From Clavaria fumosa (taxonomy: Eukaryota; Basidiomycota; Agaricomycetes; Agaricales; Clavariaceae): 64,000 bases of DNA. The stretch spans positions 1,240,001-1,304,000 of the forward strand of contig OX637805.1 of the NCBI GenBank assembly GCA_951802425.1, given 5' to 3'. Positions 55,052 through 64,000 of this stretch are shown here, one piece after another (within the stretch, counting starts at the first letter, position 1; each line of letters begins with the position of its first letter). The translations under genes and the position numbers were made by a program. The notes beneath the pieces are model-generated. The model saw nothing but the letters and a program-made list of their open reading frames with translations. It made no database searches and was not told the DNA's origin.

Positions 55052-56420
55052 TGCCCCCTCTCTTTTTCTCCCTTTCTCATGACCCCAAATGCAGAAACGG
55101 CAGGTGGCAACGACGACGGTGGCAGCAGAAGTGGTCGACATCGGCAGCGGCAATGGACAGCGGCGGCGGCAGCAGCAAAGCAGCGACAATGGTAGCGGCG
55201 GCACTAGCAGTGACAACGACGGTAGCAGCGGCACCAGCAGCGATGGTGGTGGTGGTGGCGGCGGCACCAGCAGTGACGGCGGTGGCAGCAGCGGAGGCAG
55301 CACCAGCAGTGAAGGCGGCAGCAGCGGCACTGGCTGCGATGGCGGCGGCGGCAGTACCAGCAGTGACGGCAACAGCAGCGGCACCAGCAGCAGTGGCGGC
55401 GGTGCAGCGATGACGACGTAGCGGTGGCACTAGCAGCGATGGCGGTGGCGGCAGTGGCGGCAGCACCGGCAGCAGCGGCGACGGCACCAGCAGCGATGGC
55501 GGTGGCGGCGGCACCAGCGGCGGCAGCGGTGGCACCAGCAGCGGCGGCGGCGGCGCAGTGACAATGACGGTAGCGGCGGCGGCAGTGGCACCAGCAGCAG
55601 CGGCGGTGGCGGCAGTACCAGCAGTGATGGCGGCAGCGGCAGCACCAGCACCAGCAACAGCGGCAGCGACGGCACCAGCAGCGGCGGCGGCGGCGGCGCC
55701 AACAGCGATGGCGACGGCGGCAGCGGCAGCACAGCGATGGCGACGGCGGCAGCGGCAGCACAGCGATGGCGACGGCGGTACCAGCAGTGACGGCGGCAGC
55801 GGCAGCACAGCGATGACGATGGTAGCGGCAGCACTAGCAGCGACGGCGGTGGCGGCGGCGGCGGCAGCGGTGGCACCAACAGCAGCGGTGATGGCACCAG
55901 CAGCAGCGGTGATGGCACCAGCAGCAGCGGTGATGGCACCAGCAGCGGCAGCGCGACCGCAACGGCGGCAGCAGCGCACAACAGCGGCAGCAGCGCACGA
56001 CCGCAGCGGCAGTAGCAGCACACAACCGCAGCGGCGGCAGCAGCGCATGACCGCAGCGGCACACAATGGTGGTGGTGGCGGCATCAGCACACAATGGCAG
56101 CGGTAGCAGCGCACGACGGCGGCGGCAGCAGCGCACAACCACAGTGGCGGCAGCAGCGCACGACCGCAGCGGCGGCAGCAGTGCACGACCGCAGCGGCAG
56201 CAGCGCACAATGGCGGCGGCGGCGGCATCAGCACACGATGGCAGCAGTAGCAGCGCATGACGGCGGCGGCAGCAGCGCACGACCGCAGAGGCGGCAGCAG
56301 TGCACGACCGCAGCAGCGCACGACCGCAGCGGCGGCAGCGCACAATGGCGGCGGCGGCGGCATCAGCACACGATGGCAGCAGTAGCAGCGCATGACGGCG
56401 GCGGCAGCAGCGGAACCATT
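55052..56420. repeat. GCN/GGC trinucleotide-rich tract
   Basis: Over 1.3 kb is dominated by gca, gcg, ggc, acc and agc triplets with imperfect higher-order repeats (for example gatggcaccagcagcagcggt, three times near 55890-55945). All six frames are open for long stretches simply because the tract lacks stop triplets; the products would be Ala/Ser/Gly or Pro/Leu runs. I regard it as non-coding. Confidence 0.85.
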
Positions 56421-56429
56421 GTCTTGACC

Positions 56430-56618
56430 CCTTATCACATCTTGTACACTTGATTACTTTGTACATTTGATTGTTCTTGAATCAAGAACTTTAACTTGTA
56501 TAAGTAGGTTCGTTTTGCGTTTTCAAGACGGAGTTCTTGATCAAAAAAGTTCTTGATCTGTCTTGACCACTAAGGTCAAGACAGATCAAGCTGGGTCAAG
56601 ACATTTTGAGGTTTCCTG
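56430..56618. repeat. AT-rich TCTTGAC block with terminal hairpin (copy 1)
   Basis: Contains repeated cttga/tcaag motifs and a perfect stem gatctgtcttgacc...ggtcaagacagatc with a 5-base loop (56556-56588), followed by caagacattttgaggtttcctgatg. The same hairpin-plus-tail arrangement occurs at 59160-59226. Confidence 0.75.
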
Positions 56619-57142
56619 ATGTGCTGGTGCTGCCTCCGCCGCTGCCACCGCCGTCGCTGCCATCATCACTGCGCTGCTGCCGCCACTGCCGCCACCGCCA
56701 TCGCTGCTAGTGCCACCGCTACGTCGTCATCGCTGCACCGCCGCCACTGCTGCTGGTGCCGTCGCCGCTGCTGCTGGTGCCGCTGCTGTTGCCGTCACTG
56801 CTGGTACTGCCGCCGCCGCCATCGCAGCCAGTGCCGCTGCTGCCGCCTTCACTGCTGGCGCTGCCTCCGCTGCTGCCACCGCCGTCACTGCTGGTGCCGC
56901 CGCCACCGCCACCACCATCGCTGCTGGTGCCGCTGCTACCGTCGTTGTCACTGCTAGTGCCGCCGCTACCATTGTCGCTGCTTTGCTGCTGCCGCCGCTG
57001 CCGTCCATTACCGCTGCCGATGTCGACCGCTTCTGCTGCCACCGTCATCGTTGCCGCCTGCCGTTTCTGCATTTGGGGTCATGAGAAAGGGAGAAAAAGA
57101 GAGGGGGCAGCATCACCTGAGTTGTCGTCCATGGTTCCTGCT

Positions 57143-58319
57143 GTCGACGTCAGGATGCGTAGGAGGTGTGCAGGCATGCGCGTCAGGTAGAGTTGGTGCA
57201 ATGCATCTTCTGCAGCCTAGACGGGTTCAGAGAAAAGTTGAGTTTGCGGCAGCGCAGCCAGGTCAGAGGGAGGGAAGGCGCCATACGTGGTACTCTGCCA
57301 TTTTGAGCGAGCTCCCAAACCCCTCGCCAAGCTGGTTGGCGCCGGAATAGATCCCGACGACAAATATGGGAGAGTTGGAGAAGCGGCCAGTCTCTTTGAG
57401 CAGACTTTTGGCATGGATACAGGCGCCAGGAACAGATGAGCTCTGGAAACAACGCAGAGACCTGGTGCTCACCGAGATTTTGGACGTTCGCGCTTGAACT
57501 TGGCGACTGTCTTGAGAAGAGCGCGTTTGGGGTCTCGGAATTTGAGCATGTTTCGGAGGTCAATTTCACCGGAAAAGAAGGCGTTGGTGAACTTGCGGGC
57601 CGAGAGCAGACAAGGGTGTTTATATACCAGGGCCACAATCTCTCGTGGTATAGACGCGAGTGCGTCTGCGTGAAGTACGCCCACTGTCGTCAGAGTATTG
57701 GCCTCTTTGTGAGAGGCAATGTGGTGAGAAACAGCATTGAGAAATAGGAAAGGACGCACGGTATGATGCCACCGCAAGAGCTGGGTCGCACCCATCTCAT
57801 GTGTAGGGATGCCACGGTCCGGTTAAGTCCGGTTCAGGGCCAATTTTTTCGAACCCCGAACCAGACTTTAGGTCCAGTTCAGGCCAAATTCCGAACCTTG
57901 AACCTGAGTTCGGTCCAAGTCCGGTTCATTGGACCGGACTTTTACCAAATAAGGTAATGGTTCGCCCAAATTTGGGCTTCTGAACCTCAATTTTGGTTCG
58001 GTTCACCCACTTGGCTGAACCTGAACCTCATTTTCGGTTCGGTCCAGTCCAGTTCAGGTTCGAACCAAAGTTCAGAACCGAACCGTGGCATCCCTACTCA
58101 TGCGATGCTGGCGCATGTTACTGGGCCGATGTGTGCGCTTACTGCAGCCTTGAGGACGCGGGTGGGGAGGTGGGGGTAGCTCGCGTGGACGTATTCGGTG
58201 GCGAAGAGGCCGAGGATGGGATTTCCAAGAGATGAGAGCTGATCGTTGGACGGGGGCGGAGCAGCGTTGGGATGGTGTTGCTGGTAGAACGGGAGGAAGG
58301 AGGGGTGAGTGCAGGGGTG
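57143..58319 (-). pseudogene. MRPL44: Captured segment of mL44 gene, right (inverted) copy
   Basis: This is the inverted copy of 54141-55018 with the same exons, introns and missing ends, interrupted by a 293-bp MITE at 57804-58096. Very few bases differ from the left copy in the exons (for example AVSHH for VVSHH in the first intron). Being nearly identical, the two arms were either duplicated recently or kept alike by gene conversion. Confidence 0.85.
57804..58096. mobile_element. hAT-like MITE (293 bp) with 8-bp target duplication
   Basis: The ends tagggatgccacgg and ccgtggcatcccta are perfect inverted repeats of at least 14 bp, flanked by ctcatgtg and ctcatgcg, an 8-bp duplication differing at one CpG. 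The mirrored left arm shows the empty site (54350-54366). The interior is made of ggttcgg/ccgaacc repeats and has no gene. 8-bp duplication and taggg ends indicate the hAT superfamily. Confidence 0.85.
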
Positions 58320-58826
58320 GCATCACCTGAGTTGTCGTCCATTGTTCCTGCTGCTGCTGTCCACTGCCGCTGCCGCCGCCATCCACGTCACCCGCTGCTG
58401 CTGCCGCCATCAACGCCATCTGCTGCTGCCGCCGCTCGTTGTCCGTTGCTGCTGCTGCTGCCGTCATCACTGTCCATTGCCGCTGCTGCTGCTGCCACCA
58501 TCATCGTCAACAACCGCTGCTGTCATTACCCCTGCCATTTCCTTACCTGGGGTCAGCAGAGGGAAAGACAGAGGAGGTCACCTGGGGTCGTTGCCGCCAT
58601 TTTCGTTGTCACACAAAGAGAGAGAGAGAGAGAGGGAGAGGAAGAGGAGTGGGGGGGTGTTAGATCGAGGATGTGAGAGTAGTGTGGGCACGACTGACAA
58701 GCGGGGTCGGACTTTGAACAAAGTTCAACATAGATCATGTGACCTTATGTCGAAATTTCTTTTGAAGTCCAATTCAGGTTTTGCTGATGTTGATGTCTTT
58801 TGTAGCTACTATGTAAATAAGTTCAT

Positions 58827-59226
58827 TGATCACCATGCTTTTGAGATAGCTTCTTGACATCTTTTTTACTGATTGTTTTCTAATTAGTCTTGATCATCTT
58901 ATTGGCTCTTGACTACAATTGTTTCTTATTGGTCTTGACCAACTTATTGGCTCTTGATTTCTTAGCATATCCTTGACTACAATACTCTCCAAGATAAAAT
59001 ACATGTGTTGATTTTCTTATTAGTCTTGACCATCTTATTAGTTCTTGACTACAATTATTGCTTGTTTTCTTATTGGTCTTGACCATCTTATTAGCTCTTG
59101 ACTACTTAGCATATCCTTGACTACAACACTCTCCAAGATAAAATACATGTCTTGACTTTCTTGACTGTCTTGACCAATTCGTCAAGACAGTCAAGGTGGA
59201 TCAAGACAATTCGAGGTTTGCTGATG
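58827..59226. repeat. AT-rich TCTTGAC repeat block with terminal hairpin (copy 2)
   Basis: About 400 bp of repeated ggctcttgactac and ggtcttgacc(a) motifs, including two copies of a 110-bp stretch ending ccaagataaaatacatg. It closes with a stem gactgtcttgacc...gtcaagacagtc and the tail caagacaattcgaggtttgctgatg, matching the end of the block at 56430-56618. No gene. 59227-59450 has nothing recognisable. Confidence 0.75.
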
Positions 59227-59450
59227 AGGAAGCAGACTCTGCCTCGGTGTTGTCCACATCAGATACAAGTTCCACATCACTGTCATGCACCACATAGTTC
59301 AGTCAGATATTCCAGTATACAACGGGATACCGGACACTGCAAATCCTCTGTATATAACAGGGTACCGGATTCCGCTGGAGATATCTGATTGTCTAGTAAT
59401 ATATGTGGCCGGCGGAGGATATCCTTGCCAGGATAACCATGGTTTCAGCG

Positions 59451-60165
59451 AATTAAATAGGATATTCTTGACTGGATAACCTCAGGTCCAGCAAAATTAG
59501 ATAGGGTATCCGTGACTGGATTGAATCCAGGCCACCAAATTAAATAGGATATCCTTAACTGGATTGAATCCAAGCAACCATAATAAACAGGATATCCATG
59601 ACTGAAGAAAATCCAGGCCACCAAGTTAAATGGGATATCCTTGACTAGTTTGAATCCAGGCTACCAAAGTAAATAGGATATCCTTGACTAGTTCCAATCT
59701 AGGCTACCAAAGGAAATAGGATACCCTTGCCTAGTTTGAATCAAGGCTACCAAAATAAATAGGATATCCTTGACTAGTTTGAATCAAGGCTACCATAATA
59801 AATAGGATATCCTTGACTAGTTCCAATCTAGGCTACCAAAGTAAATAGGATATCCTTGCCTAGTTTGAATCAAGGCTACCAAAATAAATAGGATATCCTT
59901 GACTAGTTTCAATCTAGGCTACCAAAGTAAATAGGATATTCTTGCCTAGTTTGAATCAAGGCTACCAAAATAAATAGGATATCCTTGACTAGTTTGAATC
60001 CAGGCTACCACAATAAATGGGATATCCTTGACTAGTGCGAATCAAGGCTACCAAAATAAATAGGATATCCTTGACTGGTTGTAATCCGAGCTGCCAAAGT
60101 CAATAGGATATCCGTGACTGGTTTGAATCCAAGCCACTACATTAAATAGGATATCATTGGAGATA
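59451..60165. repeat. About sixteen 43-bp tandem repeats
   Basis: Head-to-tail units of about 43 bp (taaataggatatccttgact plus a variable agtttgaatc and aaggctacca) with alternating subtypes (aatcaaggct or aatctaggct). They lie just downstream of the KDZ transposase gene and are probably the subterminal repeats of that element, since Zisupton-type transposons carry such arrays. No spacers and no cas genes, so not CRISPR. Confidence 0.9.
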
Positions 60166-60239
60166 TTGGGATATCCATGTCCTGTATGACACCAGTCCAG
60201 CAGAGATATTCCTGCACTTCACAGTAGACCTATCAACTG

Positions 60240-63200
60240 CACTATGAAGAAGGCTCATTAGATTGGCTCCAGTTGACAACTACTTCTAAAAATCTTCCTT
60301 GCATGTCCTTCAAATCTTTCCCATACCACCTCCTGCTTGTGAGCATAACATGCCAGCCCACTCCTTACATTTCTTTCATTCATTGCTATTTGCTCCCATT
60401 GATCTTTCTTGTGCTTGAAAAATGCGGCTGTCCACTTCATTTCCTGCTGAAGCAAAGTGACTTCCTCATCCCAGCGATTGAACCTTGCACTTGCTCTCAA
60501 CCAAACCACTCTGTAGACTAATCATTTGTCAATTTTTCATTCATGACATACCACACCATCCACTCACATTCCTTCATTCTCTCACTGCATTCTCCTTTGT
60601 TCATCCTACTATCCAACCTCCACAACCAGGATAGTTTCTCTGATCGCTGACCAATCCTGTTTTCTTCAATCATGTCCCCAGGCATTTTCAAGTCATCTTT
60701 TGAGATGTCCTGATACTTTGGATCCAGGGACCCCAGTCTCTGGGCTGCAGCTCGAGCCCTTTTATATTCCCTGACTGCCTGCTGTACCCGTGACTCCATG
60801 GAGTGCACTTGACTCCAAGCTCTGGTAGCAAGTTGTTGACTCTTGCACTTCTGGACCTGAACAATTGATATCTCAGTGCTGGTATTAAAATTATCAATGA
60901 GCCCACCTTTTCTCTGAATATAAGAGACTTCTCCCCCAAGGCAATCCTAAGTTTTTCAAGGGCATCATTCATTTGTCCAACCCGGAGTTTCACTTCACAT
61001 GCAGCCATGTCTTCCAAACCACTTTCCATGTGATTCTCGCCACCCATGTTTGATGGAAGGAATATAGTCATTGCCTCGGGGTGAAGCCCATTGCTGTCAT
61101 CCTCTCACTCATCAGCTGTGCCCAGATCATTGTCCTTGATCTCGCTTTCATTCTCCTGGTACAATAGATGGTTTTCTCCCAAGTCAATAGCCTTGCCCAT
61201 GAAGAGAGTTGAGTCAGACCAGCATTTCTCATATTTTGTAATCCTGATTTGAAGGCGCCTTCTTTTCTCCTCAAGCTCTCTTTGCTGGGATGTTGAAGGT
61301 TTTCTCAGTGTCTTTGTATATGCTGCTAATGATGCTCTAGTGGTATGTGAATGTAAATCGCAAAGAAATACATGTCATAATGAGAACTTACTGTTCATTT
61401 TCCAACTGTATGCCTAAAGCTAGAAGACTGGCACCACCAGATAAATCACCTGCGTTCCGTTCCTTCTGTGATAGCTCTAGTTCAATTTCTGCATAGCTAG
61501 GGGCTTCAAAGCACTTCAATCAAAAGCAAAAAGGGGTAAGAAATGGCCAACCATTTGTTTTTGCAACATCATATATTCTGAGCAAATCTCCTCGCTCAGT
61601 CATTGCTCTTTCCTCCAATTGCCTCCACTCTGATACCCATGTATGGCTGATTCTAGCTGTCAATTCATCCAGGGCTGATTTAGTTTCTGCCTGTTGCTGT
61701 TGCACATTCTTCCACTTTGTAAGGATTGAATGTGCTTTGTTTTAAACACATCAAAAAAATATCTATGACCATAAGAACACATACTTACATGCTTTGATCA
61801 TCTTCTTCCAGTTAGAATCATTCATGTGGTTGTCGAGAACCTCCTGTCGATGAGCTTGAGACATTCCTCTGGTATGGCTGGCTGCTTTGCCAAGGGTTGA
61901 CCAGAGACTTTCCAAAATCTCGCCATCCAATTGCCCCACACCTTGAACAAAGTTCAAGGAGAAAAGTGCAAAGCACTCCTTGATATGTGCTCCCAAGTGA
62001 AATTTCCCTACTGTTGTGATAATCTTCAGGCCATCATTGAGATGCAGGTATTTGCTTGCTTCAACTCGGTCCCGAAAGTGTCTTCCCCATTCACATCCTA
62101 TGTCATAGACAAAAAGCACCTTCTTGATGACATTTACTCTCTGAAGGGCTTGGCAAAGTGAATAATCAATGTTTGTCTGCCTGAAAAAACAAAACTTAGC
62201 CCAGACACCTTGAAGATTATAAGTCTTACCTCTCTCCCTTCTGAAAATCAACGAAGCTGTGTGGATAAAAGCATCCATGACATGCACAAGCACATACTCC
62301 GCCTCCAGTTGCTCGTAGGTGATCTCGTTTTCGTCCACTGTGACTGTTCACCTGGGTAATTGCTCGATGATTGTGACATCTTGGTTTCTATAGAATGTTG
62401 TCAACAAATATCCTGAATGGTGTCCAACTTGAAGGGTCACCTGTTTTACTTCGACAGATGCAGCAATGTGAGCTTGGTAGGGTTTATCCTGGACCATAAA
62501 ACCTCTTCCATCACTTAAGGAGACATCACCCTCAGAGCATTTCGACTTCACATGCTCCAGTTTAAAATTTCCATCAGCTACGATAGATCGGTGATAAATG
62601 CTACTGTAATTTTTAATCAATTTCTGCATTTGGAAAAAAATTTAATGAACTTACGGATTCATGGATTCTTTCACCTCTTCAACTGCCACATTTATTCCAG
62701 GTTGAGGGCAGGTAGGGCAAAAAAGTGCAAGGTCACCAGGTGTCTGCTCTTGCTCAGGATGATGTGCAAATCCTGCCCTCTTAAGCATTTCCAGATGCCT
62801 CCACTGTCTTGAGACCCTCATGAGTTCACGGTAACGATCCTGCAAACCTTTGGGGTTAGGATGTTGTATCTAATCAGGAGGTTTTGCTACTTACTGGGAT
62901 TGAAGAGGGAAATCCACTATTAGTCATTCTCTGCAGCTTTGAGTAGAAGCTTTGTGCAGCAGTTTTGCACTCCATAACATCAATATGAAACAACTTGAGG
63001 ACATCAAATGTGAATGCAGTTGAGGGCCTCTGAAGACTGGCAGGGAAAAAGCGCATCCGAAGCAGCTGGAGATGATTAGATGGTGCATTTGGACAGATGC
63101 ACCATTTCACTGGACGCTTGAAAACACCAGAGCTGGTTATGAATGTTATTCCATGAGTCTGTTGAAAGCTGTCCACCCCTGGCAGCAGTTCTTCCAGAGA

Positions 63201-63894
63201 TTCATCATCATCAGACTCATCCCCATCCCAGATTCTTCATTCATCAATCACAGTGTGAGGAAGTTCAGCATGGTATCCAGGGCACAATTTGCCGCCATGG
63301 CCAAGATTGATGGAAAGCCCCATATCTCCAAGGTCGCTCCTGTCAAAAAATGTTCCTGTCCATTTTTTGATTTGATGGAATGGATGGCGTTGATGTTGCA
63401 GAAGGCAGCAATCAAGGCAGACGAGTTGGGTGCTGTACAAACAGTCAAAACACCAGTATAAAGCCAAGGGTTTGTGACAGAGCATGCAGTTCTGGTTTTC
63501 AGGAGGAGCTTCAAACTCCATTAATTCAGAGAGATGCAGATTGCATGCATTGTCCTTCCATTCTTGAAGGAAATCATTTTGTGTCTGCAGAATGTCAATG
63601 TAAATCAAAATTGGTCAGAATTAATTCAACTACCTTCCCCTTTCTTGGCCTTTTTGAATTTGAATCTGAACTTTCTTGTCCAGGTAGTATGTCTTCCTTC
63701 CCAAAATCCAAATTTTCATACAGATGGCTGGGCTCCCTTGCTCGTTTTTTAGGTTGAGATGGGGATTGAGAACCTGCTCTAGTGTTATGAGTGATCTGCT
63801 GATCTTTTTTCCTGACCTTCCTCCCCCTTGAGAGCTTTTTTACTGTGTATGTTCTCTCTACTGCTCGTCCTTCTTTCCCAATGACTGACCACAT
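60240..63894 (-). pseudogene. KDZ (Kyakuja-Dileera-Zisupton) transposase gene
   Basis: A DNA transposase of a superfamily abundant in mushrooms. It starts at ATG 63894 with a basic Ser/Arg-rich N-terminus; an intron (63585-63633) leads to a Cys/His cluster of the KDZ-associated type: CMLCHK, WCFDC, CLDCC, HQRHPFHQIKKW. Downstream lie ITSSGVFKRPVKWC, LFCPTCPQPGINV, VADGNFKLEH, DVSLSDGRGFMV, VYDIGCEWGRHF, GKFHLGAHIKECFALFS and GQLDGEILESLWS, holding the likely catalytic Asp and Glu. The gene ends in a coiled-coil part (61750-60240). I count about eight introns. In-frame TGAs at about 63237 and 62346 break the conserved core, both in contexts where Arg is plausible. TIRs were not identified; 63895-64000 holds only repeated cacatgat motifs. 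Confidence 0.85.
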
Positions 63895-64000
63895 CTTGAG
63901 TGACGTTCAGAATACTGTCAGTGTCACATGATGTGCTCTCAACATCTCAACATGTGATCAGTCACATGATTTTGTGTCTCGTGCTTAAAGAGATGACAGG

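Larger units (their letters stand above)
53672..58826. mobile_element. 5.2 kb palindrome carrying captured mL44 gene segments
   Basis: 53672-about 55470 and about 56690-58826 are inverted copies, both ending atgaacttatttac at the outside. Arms differ by a MITE (right arm), a trinucleotide expansion of about 38 bp and scattered bases. Each arm holds an outer part with a ctct/gaga tract, GCN-type trinucleotide repeats and a captured host gene segment. The loop holds more trinucleotide repeats (left) and an AT-rich hairpin block (right). No transposase is encoded. It could be two inverted insertions of one non-autonomous element, the right copy truncated at its inner end, or a single foldback unit. 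Confidence 0.8.

Noticed and set aside
55077..56438. A 453-codon open frame on the minus strand and several others of 110-210 codons here
   Set aside because: All six frames are open because the tract is made of GCN/GGC-type triplets. The products are Ala, Ser, Gly, Pro or Cys/Arg runs with no domain and change completely between the two arms.
59451..60165. Regular repeats that could suggest a CRISPR array
   Set aside because: The units are contiguous without unique spacers, and this is a eukaryotic transposon setting.

Overview
The window is a repeat-dense stretch of a fungal nuclear genome, almost certainly a mushroom-forming basidiomycete (Agaricomycetes). The evidence is chromodomain Ty3/gypsy retrotransposons, a KDZ-type transposase with its Cys-cluster domain, a Tc1 element, 45-70 bp GT-AG introns, and captured exons of the nuclear gene for mitochondrial ribosomal protein mL44. 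I see no intact host gene. Nearly everything is transposable element, much of it nested, and most coding regions are broken by TGA stops at former CGA arginine codons.

Four gypsy families are distinguished here. Family 1 (LTR 0.37 or 1.41 kb, ends TGTCAGG...TAACA) is represented by copies A, C, D, H and an LTR end at 1017-1262. Family 2 (LTR about 0.3 kb, TGTTAGGATC...) is copy B plus a solo LTR. Family 3 (LTR 0.35 kb, TGTTAGAATTTC...) is copy E plus a 3' end at 1263-2658. Family 4 is copies F and G.

Layout. 1-5 kb: a five-deep nest. A Tc1 element sits in a family 1 LTR, which sits in a family 3 chromodomain; that family 3 element sits in a foldback-like palindrome, which sits in family 1 copy A. 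5-9 kb: the end of A, with an accessory gene antisense to pol and a 3' LTR. 8.9-10.06 kb: a TIR element with subterminal tandem repeats. 10-20.2 kb: fragment H and the nearly complete minus-strand copy C. 20.2-33.9 kb: minus-strand copy D, interrupted by complete plus-strand copy B (TSD ttctg) and by a 1.4 kb insert (TSD ccggt). 33.9-36.8 kb: minus-strand copy E. 37-49 kb: plus-strand copy F, interrupted by a solo LTR (TSD ctccg) and two related LTR-like inserts (TSDs atttc and aggac), each with a bidirectional promoter region and a zinc-knuckle gene. 49.2-53.7 kb: minus-strand copy G. 53.7-58.8 kb: a palindrome carrying two inverted, intron-containing copies of part of the mL44 gene, one of them hit by a hAT-like MITE. 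59.4-63.9 kb: a 43-bp tandem array and a multi-exon KDZ transposase gene.

Three themes stand out. First, antisense accessory genes with Cys-rich zinc-binding motifs occur in gypsy families 1 and 4 and in the LTR-like inserts. Second, a methyl-CpG decay signature is strong: where two copies can be compared, TGA in one often faces CGA or CAA in the other. Third, the mL44 capture kept its introns and is bounded by a 33-bp direct repeat, so it was acquired as DNA. The best candidate for something undescribed is the zinc-knuckle gene of the 41.8-45.6 kb inserts, whose second copy is still an open two-exon gene.
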